Of a DNA stretch of 16,690 bases, positions 7,554 through 14,536 are shown one piece after another. Every line of letters begins with the position of its first letter. Position 1 is the first letter of the stretch. The notes below the pieces were generated by a model. It saw nothing but the letters and a program-made list of their open reading frames with translations, did no database searches and was not told the DNA's origin. The position numbers and the translations under genes are program-made. The stretch comes from Planctomicrobium sp. (GTDB lineage: Bacteria > Planctomycetota > Planctomycetia > Planctomycetales > Planctomycetaceae): the NCBI GenBank assembly GCA_029259835.1, contig JAJDEL010000085.1:1-16690 (forward strand), in the 5' to 3' direction.

Positions 7554-10500
7554 ATGCCTATGGTGAACCTCGATGTAGTACGTGTGGATTTCGAGAAACA
7601 TGAGGATTCACCAATACCAGGAGCTTGTTTCATGTTGGCAACAGTTGTCGATCAGTCTGAAAATTTACAGTGGAGCCGCCGCATCGATCACGCGGACTTC
7701 CCCGGAGTTCGGTTACGTCCTGTCTGGACGGGAGCTGAGCTTGAACCAGTGGACTTGCCAACGGGGCGGTACACACTTGGTTCCGATCTGAATTGCGATA
7801 TTCCGCTTTCTATGGCAGGGATTGCTGATCGGCATTGCCTGTTGGTTGTCGGTCGCAAGCGCGTCATCGTTAAGTCTTTCTCTCCATTGACTTGGATTAA
7901 CGAAGGCGTGATCTCCGAAAGCGAATTGACGATTGGTGACAGGCTCATCATCGGCCCAGCGGAATTCGCTGTAGAACCACTTCCTTCGCGATACCCGTCT
8001 TCGAAAACACAAGAGAACTATTCTCCGCCAGGAATTAATGCGCTCATTCAGCAGGCAATTCAGGGTTCGGCTAGAAATTATTCAAACGTCAATAGCCGTC
8101 GCGAACAACTCATGGAAGAGATGCTCGGCGATGTGCAGGAGATGCTCGGTCAATTTTTCCAACGCGAAAAAGAATCGCACGCTGAAATTGCCTCCAAAAA
8201 TGAAGCACTCGCTGATGTGCAGATGGAGTTAGAGCAGGAAGCCGTTCTTCTGGATGTCTATCGGGAGGAAATTGCAGAACAGCAGGCAGTGTTGAACGCT
8301 CAAAGAATCCACTTGAAAAGTATTGAGGATGCGACAGAAAAGTTGCAGGCACTTCGAAAACAGGTGGAATCTCAAGCTGAAAATAACTCCCACCGCGAAG
8401 CGGAAATTTCAGAGCAACAAACTTTCCTGACAAACCGACGTGAAGAAATTGAACGCGAACAATCTGAGTTGGAAGATTCCTTACTGGGACTTCAAAACGC
8501 TCAGAATCATCTTGATGCAAGTCAGTTGAATGCGGCTGAATTGCAAGGACGGTCGGACGCACTCGACCTCCATGAGTTGCAGATTCAAGGCGAATTAGCT
8601 GATCTGAGACAAGAGCGCGAAGCCTTCACAACCTTGGAAGAGGAGCTGAAGACCGAAGCGGAAACTCTGCGAGCTCGTTCAGGGGAATTCGACCAGCGGT
8701 TACGGAGTCTTCAGGAGCGAGAATCTGATCTGGATCAAGTTGCTCATCAACTCGAAACGCAGCAGCAATCATTATTCAATGACTCTCAAAATTTGGCAGT
8801 GCGAATTTCCGAAATCGAAGTCCAGGAGGAGTCACTGCGTCAAAATTTAATTTCTGTGCAAGATCAACAATTACAAATTGACTCTGAACGAGAATTTCTC
8901 CATGAGCAAAAAGAGTCGCAGGAAAAAGAGATCGCCGAACGACGTGATCAAGTTGAAGAATTAGAGGCAAAACTCAATGCAGAAGCGGCTGCGATTGAAG
9001 CGGAGCAGGCACATCTTTCACAGACTGAAGAATTGTTACATGTTCGACGGGAAGAGCTTCAACTTGAAGTTGATGTTTTCGCAGAACAAACCACAGAATT
9101 CATAGAACAACAGTCTGTATTTGAACTGCAACAACAGGTGTATTGTGAAGAGAGCGAAGCGTTCGCCAGTGAACGTCTGCAAGAACTCGAAGCGATCAAT
9201 CTGCGTCACGAAGAGCTTGAATTCAAGTCCTTAGAGATTGAAGATCTCGTTCAGCACTTGAATTATAAAAGGCTCGAAATCAACCAAGAGTTCGAGGACC
9301 TGGACGCTGAACGAACCGGGTTAGCTGAACTGACTGCCGAACTTCAGGATCGCGAGAAGGCGCTTCAAGAAGAAGCAGCGCAAGTCGAAGAACGAGATTT
9401 TGATCTCGTCGATCAAGCCGAGCAATTGACTTCGCAGCGCGAGCAACTTGCCGAGCGTGAGGCCGAATTCAGTGTTCGCTACGAGGAGCTGCAACTCGAA
9501 GCAAATTCGCTTGCTGATCGAGTCAATGAGATTGAAGAGCAGCAATCGACGCTGACGTCTCAGGAAGAGTCCTTTCGAGTTGAGCGAGATGAGTTTGCAA
9601 TTGAACATCAGCAGGAACTCGATTCGATCCATCGTCAGCAACAAGACATCGCCGCCGAGCAAGAGAAGCTTGAAGAACGAAATACGGCTTTGGTTGATCA
9701 AGTCAATCAGTTAGACACACAGCGCGAGCAACACGCTGAACGCGAAGCAGAATACAATCTCCGTCTTGAAAAACTCGATGCTGAACGAGACGTTTTCACG
9801 AAACAGGGTGAGGAATTCGCAAAGCAGAAGTCTGCATTCGATGTACAACAACAAGCACATCGTGAAGAGTGTGATGCGTTCGCGGCCGAACATCAGCAGG
9901 AACTCAACACAATCAACCAGCGGAAGGCGGATCTTGAAAATGAATCGCAGGAACTTGAGGAATTCGCTCATCGCCTTGCTCAGAAAGATTTAGAAATCAG
10001 TCGTGGCTTCGGAGACTTGGACGCTGAACGAATCGGGTTAGCGGAACTGGCTACCGAGCTTCAGGATCGCGAGAATGCGATTCGAGAAGAAGCAGCGCAA
10101 CTCGAAGAGAAAGATTTTGATCTTGTCGATCAAACTGAGCAATTGACTTCGCAGCGCAAGCAACTTGCTGAACGCGAGGCAGAACTAGATCGTCGTGTTG
10201 AGGAACTTCGACTCGAAGCAGAGGTGCTTACTGAACGAGTCAGTGAGATTGAGGAGCAGCAAGCGACGCTGGCGTCCCAAGAAGAGTCCTTTGAAGCTGA
10301 GCGAGATGAGTTTGCAACTGAACGACAGCAGGAACTCGATTCGATCCATCGTCAGAAACAAGACATCGCCACCGAGCAAAAGAAGCTTGAAGAGCGAAAT
10401 AAAGAGCGAGAAGATATTGAAAATGGCCTTCGCCTTTATGAAGACATCTTGAAGGACAAGAAACAGAAGTTTGACGAAGAAAGAGCAGAAGCCGCAGAGC

Positions 10501-13013
10501 AAGTTACAGCGTTGGAGGAACGGACAGCGAGTCTGGAAGTCGACCGGACAAAGTTCTTGGAACTGGAGACGACGCTTTGTGCTCAACAAGAAGAAATTCA
10601 ACTTGAAAAAGATCGCCTAACTAAGCGAGAGCAAAGTTTATCGGAGCAACTTACGGAGTTCGAAGAACGAGAAAGAGAACACAGGCAAGATTGTGCTGAG
10701 TCTGAGCGCCAGCGCCAGCAAGAGTCAGAAGCCGCAGCTCAGCAGAAGGCCGACATTATCGCTGAGCAGAAGACGCTTCGTGAAGCGGAAGATCGCTTGA
10801 AAATAAATAAGTCAGAACATGATCAACGCATTGAAGAATTCGAAGCGGATGAGACTGTACTCTTGGAGTTTGAGGCGGAACTTCAAAATCAGGAAGTGGC
10901 GATTCAAGCTGAAGCGAGTCGAATTAAAACTCGTGAATTGGAATTGGACAAACGTTTGCAGACTCTGGATCGGGAGAAGAGTGAAGTCGAATATGATCGA
11001 AATTCACTCAAATTGTTACGTGATGAGTTAGTGAGACAAACCGAGGATTTACAATCACGATGCGACTTGCTCGATGAACGAGAATCGTCTCTGGGATTGC
11101 TTCAGGATCAGATTCTACAGGAACAAAAAGAGAGTTTGGATCGTTTTCAAGAAGAAAGCGGAACAGGAAAATTGGAGTTGGAATTACAAAGCGAAGAATT
11201 AAACAAGAAGTCCGGCGAGCTTTCCGCATTGCGGAATGAACTTGACCGCCAGTACGAAGAACTCGCAAGCCGTGGCGAACTCGCGAAAACAGAGAGTGAA
11301 CGACTTGAATCCAAGAATGCGGAAATCGAGACACGTTTGAAAGATCTTGAGTGCCGTGATGAGGAAATTCAACAGCGACAGGAAGAGTTGGCTCAACGAG
11401 AAGTTCAGCATCAGGAGAAACTTGAAAAACACCAGGAAGTGATTTCTGGTCTAAACGACCTCGATGATGAACGAGATCGACTCCAGCAACAGGGACAGCA
11501 ACTCTCAGAACGCCATCAAGAGCTAGAGGATTGGCAAAATGAATTAGAACAAAAAGAGGAAAAGGTCAGTCAAGAAGCCGCAGACGCCTTGGAGCAAGAA
11601 CGAGTCGCATTGGCAGAAAAAATTGAACAATTCAATCAACGTGAGAAGGAATTTGAGGAAGGTAAATCTCAATCTCTCCTGGATGCGATTACTGAAAAAT
11701 CAGACCTTGCCAGTCAGATTTCAACACTCAAAGAGCAACTTGCCGACTTGAACACCGAACGAGAGAGCCTCTTTGAGGAAGGTGCTCAGTCTGCAATTGA
11801 GAAGGCTGAACTGGAACAACAACTGGCCAAGCTCCGTGATTCGGAACAAACTCTAAAGGACCAGCAGGTTCAATCAGAAGAAAAAAATCGTAATATCGAA
11901 GAGGAGCATGCCAACGTTCATCAGCAACTCAATGAATTGGGTAGCAAGAAGGAACAGGTTGAAGAACTTGAGGAACAGTTAAACCGTAAAGTTGACGAAC
12001 TCGCACAAGAGCGAAACGCACTTCAGGCTGACCGGACTGCCTTTGAAGAGGAGAGGTTCGATCACATTCAGCAGCAGGAGGCCTTGCAGACAGAGTCGAC
12101 GCAAGCTGAGACTCACCACGATTCTGTTGGTGAAGCAGAACTACTCTCAGCAGACGAGGATTCGAATGTCGAAGGGTTACGCACTGAGCTTGCTGGAATT
12201 TTCGGGATTTCGATTTCTGAATTACGGCAAGATCATCCTGAACTAGAGCCAATTGTTGAGGAAGAAATTTCTGAGGACACAGAGGTTTGGACGATCGAAT
12301 CTGGTGATGACGAGATGACTGAAGAGGAATCTGTGAGTGAGGTCGTCTTTGATTCACCGCAACCTGAAGTTGACGAACCGAAACTGGAAGTTGAACAAGA
12401 ACAAGTGGCTGCACCAGAGTCTTCAGGAGAAGGCACCGATTCGATGCAGCACTATATGGAACAACTATTAGCTAGAAATCGTTCCAGTGGGACACCATCG
12501 TCTTCCGTGAAACCGGTTGTCACCAAAGAAAAATTAGAAATCACTCAGGGACAAACGGCAACTCTCACTGAATCAGTATCGACTGATGTTGAAAATCCAA
12601 CACCACAACAGGAGGACATTTCTGAAGCCTCATTGGACTCGAACCCTCCGAAACAAAGAGCTCGTCAGGAAGCGGAAGCCGTGCGAGCGAATCTCGATTC
12701 GTTCCGTGAATTAGCGAATCTTTCAGCTCGATCAGCTGTCGCGAAATCAAATCAGCTTCGGGAACAAGTTATTTTGAAGGGACTCGGTGTGGTCACTTGC
12801 ATCGGATGGTTCGCCACTTTGGTACTCTTTAGTGCTGATTTGTGGTCAACATCTAATTACCGCCCCCTCGCGAGTGTCATCGGAAGTTGTTCGTTGGTCT
12901 TCAGTGCAAAAATGTGTTTCTCATACCTATCAATGAAGCGAATCGAAGTCAGTGATCAAGCCATTTCAGATGCAAAAAAAACTGAAACGCCGAGTGAAGC
13001 GGAAGCGACGTAG
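7554..13013 (+). CDS. Giant FHA-domain / coiled-coil protein with two C-terminal membrane helices
   Basis: A protein of about 1,819 residues. Residues about 54-141 form an FHA domain (RYTLGSDLNCDIPL, then IADRHCLLVV with Arg93-His94), a module that binds phosphothreonine peptides. From about 170 to 1530 the chain is almost unbroken Glu/Gln/Leu/Arg-rich heptad coiled coil. An acidic linker follows, with a short amphipathic motif MQHYMEQLLARN near 12444. Then come two hydrophobic helices (about 1741-1763 and 1769-1793) and a short charged tail. Both ends should lie on the same, probably cytoplasmic, side of the membrane. FHA domains usually act with Ser/Thr kinases; a scaffold or spacer role is inferred, and similarity to SMC or myosin would be compositional. 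The coiled coil contains a 717-bp tandem duplication. The start is uncertain: ATG 7554 or 7560 (GAGG just upstream), or in-frame TTG 7521 with GGAG 10 nt upstream. It is not a recognised named gene. Confidence 0.85.
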   Translation: MPMVNLDVVRVDFEKHEDSPIPGACFMLATVVDQSENLQWSRRIDHADFPGVRLRPVWTGAELEPVDLPTGRYTLGSDLNCDIPLSMAGIADRHCLLVVGRKRVIVKSFSPLTWINEGVISESELTIGDRLIIGPAEFAVEPLPSRYPSSKTQENYSPPGINALIQQAIQGSARNYSNVNSRREQLMEEMLGDVQEMLGQFFQREKESHAEIASKNEALADVQMELEQEAVLLDVYREEIAEQQAVLNAQRIHLKSIEDATEKLQALRKQVESQAENNSHREAEISEQQTFLTNRREEIEREQSELEDSLLGLQNAQNHLDASQLNAAELQGRSDALDLHELQIQGELADLRQEREAFTTLEEELKTEAETLRARSGEFDQRLRSLQERESDLDQVAHQLETQQQSLFNDSQNLAVRISEIEVQEESLRQNLISVQDQQLQIDSEREFLHEQKESQEKEIAERRDQVEELEAKLNAEAAAIEAEQAHLSQTEELLHVRREELQLEVDVFAEQTTEFIEQQSVFELQQQVYCEESEAFASERLQELEAINLRHEELEFKSLEIEDLVQHLNYKRLEINQEFEDLDAERTGLAELTAELQDREKALQEEAAQVEERDFDLVDQAEQLTSQREQLAEREAEFSVRYEELQLEANSLADRVNEIEEQQSTLTSQEESFRVERDEFAIEHQQELDSIHRQQQDIAAEQEKLEERNTALVDQVNQLDTQREQHAEREAEYNLRLEKLDAERDVFTKQGEEFAKQKSAFDVQQQAHREECDAFAAEHQQELNTINQRKADLENESQELEEFAHRLAQKDLEISRGFGDLDAERIGLAELATELQDRENAIREEAAQLEEKDFDLVDQTEQLTSQRKQLAEREAELDRRVEELRLEAEVLTERVSEIEEQQATLASQEESFEAERDEFATERQQELDSIHRQKQDIATEQKKLEERNKEREDIENGLRLYEDILKDKKQKFDEERAEAAEQVTALEERTASLEVDRTKFLELETTLCAQQEEIQLEKDRLTKREQSLSEQLTEFEEREREHRQDCAESERQRQQESEAAAQQKADIIAEQKTLREAEDRLKINKSEHDQRIEEFEADETVLLEFEAELQNQEVAIQAEASRIKTRELELDKRLQTLDREKSEVEYDRNSLKLLRDELVRQTEDLQSRCDLLDERESSLGLLQDQILQEQKESLDRFQEESGTGKLELELQSEELNKKSGELSALRNELDRQYEELASRGELAKTESERLESKNAEIETRLKDLECRDEEIQQRQEELAQREVQHQEKLEKHQEVISGLNDLDDERDRLQQQGQQLSERHQELEDWQNELEQKEEKVSQEAADALEQERVALAEKIEQFNQREKEFEEGKSQSLLDAITEKSDLASQISTLKEQLADLNTERESLFEEGAQSAIEKAELEQQLAKLRDSEQTLKDQQVQSEEKNRNIEEEHANVHQQLNELGSKKEQVEELEEQLNRKVDELAQERNALQADRTAFEEERFDHIQQQEALQTESTQAETHHDSVGEAELLSADEDSNVEGLRTELAGIFGISISELRQDHPELEPIVEEEISEDTEVWTIESGDDEMTEEESVSEVVFDSPQPEVDEPKLEVEQEQVAAPESSGEGTDSMQHYMEQLLARNRSSGTPSSSVKPVVTKEKLEITQGQTATLTESVSTDVENPTPQQEDISEASLDSNPPKQRARQEAEAVRANLDSFRELANLSARSAVAKSNQLREQVILKGLGVVTCIGWFATLVLFSADLWSTSNYRPLASVIGSCSLVFSAKMCFSYLSMKRIEVSDQAISDAKKTETPSEAEAT
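9050..10407 (+). repeat. 717-bp (239-codon) tandem internal duplication in the coiled coil
   Basis: Within the giant gene, sequence from about 9050 to 9690 recurs in frame at an offset of exactly 717 bp (about 9767-10407). Matching landmarks are GACGCTGAACGAA (9303 and 10020), the codons for FDLVDQ(A/T)EQLTSQR, and QQELDSIHRQ. Each unit contains two related sub-repeats. The motif EAFA/DEFA occurs at 9156, 9588, 9873 and 10305, with spacings of 432, 285 and 432 bp, an A-B-A-B pattern. Identity is highest in about 9300-9690 against 10017-10407. Confidence 0.85.
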
Positions 13014-13025
13014 GAGCCGCTCTTT

Positions 13026-13067
13026 CAGTCAATAAGTCTCGATTTTCGTCTCTGAATGTATTGACTG
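13026..13067 (+). repeat. 9-bp inverted repeat after the giant gene (possible terminator)
   Basis: CAGTCAATA (13026-13034) pairs perfectly with TATTGACTG (13059-13067) across a 24-nt loop, starting 13 nt after the stop codon. There is no run of T after it, so it is not a classical intrinsic terminator. It may separate the giant gene from ribH, protect the mRNA 3' end, or be a regulator site. Confidence 0.4.
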
Positions 13068-13209
13068 CTAGCCTTTCCATGGATCTCGGAATACGATGTT
13101 GGTCGTCACTTCTGTTTACCGAAAGTCAGGGTAATTTCCTCAGACTCCAAGTGAGCGGTGTAACGCCTCGAACAAAATGCGACAGTTCAAAAAGAATTGA
13201 AGAAGATCG

Positions 13210-13680
13210 ATGCCTCAAGAAATTACTGGAAACATGATTGCCAAGAACGGTGACAGCTACGCCATCGTCGTTTCACGGTTTAACGAACTCGTCACTCGTC
13301 CGCTTCTCAATGGGGCGGTGGGCACACTGAAAAAGCATGGTGCAAAGTCGAAATCGATCGAATGCTGTTGGGTTCCAGGAGCGTTTGAGCTTCCAATCGT
13401 TGCAGAACGTTTGGCGGCCTCTGGGAAATATGCAGCAGTGATTGCTCTGGGGGCAGTGATTCAAGGGGACACGGATCACCATGACTATATCAACCACGCC
13501 GTTGCACAAGGTTTAATGGAAGCATCACAAAAGAACAGAGTCCCCATCTTGTTTGGAGTCCTCACGTGCCGTACCATGGAGCAAGCTCTGGATCGTGCAG
13601 GAGGAAAGGCTGGAAACAAAGGCGCAGAAGCCGCTCTTGCTGCAATTGAGACGGTCAACGTATTAGAGCAGCTTTCCTGA
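13210..13680 (+). CDS. ribH: 6,7-dimethyl-8-ribityllumazine synthase (riboflavin biosynthesis)
   Basis: A 156-residue protein of normal length for lumazine synthase. It condenses 5-amino-6-ribitylaminouracil with 3,4-dihydroxy-2-butanone 4-phosphate, the step before riboflavin synthase, in the cytoplasm, usually as a pentamer or 60-mer shell. Family landmarks are SRFNELVT (22-29), WVPGAFELP (54-62), the active-site loop GAVIQGDTDHHDYI (81-94, with the catalytic His at 90 or 91), FGVLTCRTMEQALDRAGGKAGNKG (in the phosphate-binding C-terminal part) and AALAAIE. Two positions differ from the commonest form: His where Phe usually follows the catalytic His, and Ala where Trp follows AGNKG. Start ATG 13210 has a purine-rich GAAGAAG upstream. 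I see no FMN riboswitch consensus in the leader. nusB follows after 78 bp. Confidence 0.96.
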   Translation: MPQEITGNMIAKNGDSYAIVVSRFNELVTRPLLNGAVGTLKKHGAKSKSIECCWVPGAFELPIVAERLAASGKYAAVIALGAVIQGDTDHHDYINHAVAQGLMEASQKNRVPILFGVLTCRTMEQALDRAGGKAGNKGAEAALAAIETVNVLEQLS

Positions 13681-13758
13681 AATCCTCCACTCCTTCTCGC
13701 TATAAGTCATTCACTGCAAGTTGTTTGTGGGAATCATTTGCGCTGAAACCAAATTGTT

Positions 13759-14172
13759 ATGGCTCGTCGTAGTAAATCCAGACAGGTCGCTGTCCAGATG
13801 CTTTATCAGGTTGATCTCAACCCGGATACTGATACGTCGTCGATCAAGGTCATGATTTCTGAGCGAATCAGTGACCAGCAATTGGTTGAATTCTCCTGGA
13901 GTTTGTTTTGTGGAGTCATGGAACACCGAGCGGAACTGGACGAAAAAATCCAGGCCATCGCAGAGAAGTGGCGGCTGAACCGGATGGCAGCAACCGACCG
14001 GGCTGTGTTGCGGTTGGGAGCCTATGAGCTTCTGAAAACTGAAACACCTCATCGTGTTGTCATTGACGAAGCTCTCCAGGTTGCGAAGAAATACGGTGAT
14101 GCCGAGTCTCCCAAATTCGTCAATGGCATTCTTGACCAACTGGTTCCCGAAGAACGCCGCGAGTCGCTCTAA
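13759..14172 (+). CDS. nusB: Transcription antitermination factor NusB
   Basis: A 137-residue all-helical RNA-binding protein of the NusB family, typical length. With NusE (ribosomal protein S10) it binds boxA RNA and supports antitermination of rRNA operons. Recognisable segments are ARRSKSRQVAVQMLYQVDLNP at the N terminus (the R-x-x-A-x-Q-x-LYQ signature), LNRMAATDRAVLRLGAYELL in the middle (about 75-94) and VVIDEALQVAKKYGDAESPKFVNGILD near the C terminus (about 100-126), all diagnostic. It follows ribH by 78 bp on the same strand, the same pairing as in many bacteria including Escherichia coli, so the two are probably co-transcribed. No clear Shine-Dalgarno site precedes the ATG, but the protein begins exactly as the family does. 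Confidence 0.96.
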   Translation: MARRSKSRQVAVQMLYQVDLNPDTDTSSIKVMISERISDQQLVEFSWSLFCGVMEHRAELDEKIQAIAEKWRLNRMAATDRAVLRLGAYELLKTETPHRVVIDEALQVAKKYGDAESPKFVNGILDQLVPEERRESL

Positions 14173-14536
14173 ATTTCTCCAACATTCATGTGTGTTGTGG
14201 TTTGCATCGATTTGCGTTCAGGGTCTCAGTGTCGTATTTCGATTTTGCGAAGGGCATCATGTAGGCCATCGCGTCCTATCTTGAGCGTTCTTGGAAACAG
14301 GCCAGTCTTTTCTCCGGAATAATCGGCATAATCGTTAATTTCTACTCATGTTGTCTAAGCGTTTCCGTCGAACACTAGGGATAACTGGAGTAGTGCGCCT
14401 CGTGCTCTACTTCGATATTTGAATCAAATCACTTTCTCTAAAGCGTATTCATTTGGGATGCGCGTTTCGTGAAAAACCACGATTCAGGGAATGCGAGGTT
14501 TCAGAATGGAACCTCTAAAGAGGTTGGGAGAATCAC
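14173..14536. other. Intergenic region between nusB and the DUF11-repeat gene
   Basis: There is no confident gene. ATAATCG occurs twice at a 9-bp period (14319-14325 and 14328-14334) in an AT-rich patch that is a plausible promoter area. A 24-codon frame from ATG 14348 lacks a ribosome-binding site and is not called. The last 45 nt contain the alternative hairpins described separately. No intrinsic terminator for nusB was seen. Confidence 0.4.
14495..14530 (+). promoter_or_regulatory. Leader with mutually exclusive hairpins next to the ribosome-binding site
   Basis: GAGGTT (14495-14500), AACCTC (14510-14515) and GAGGTT (14520-14525) lie in a row. The middle element can pair with either the first (9-nt loop) or the second (4-nt loop; the 16-bp palindrome AACCTCTAAAGAGGTT at 14510-14525). 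The downstream hairpin ends exactly at the Shine-Dalgarno GGGAG (14526-14530), 6 nt before ATG 14537. Folding choice could therefore change access to the start. The pairing is seen in the sequence; the regulatory role is inferred. Confidence 0.5.

Noticed and set aside
9321..10601. Several minus-strand open frames rich in Leu/Phe inside the giant gene
   Set aside because: They are antisense images of Glu/Gln/Lys-rich coiled-coil codons; the repeated sequence explains why they resemble each other.
7554..13013. SMC- or myosin-like ATPase identity for the giant protein
   Set aside because: No Walker motifs; the resemblance is only coiled-coil composition, and the N-terminal domain is FHA.
13014..13209. 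FMN riboswitch upstream of ribH
   Set aside because: The conserved FMN-element core sequences are not present.
14348..14422. Possible 24-codon frame upstream of the DUF11 gene
   Set aside because: No ribosome-binding site and no clear protein signature.
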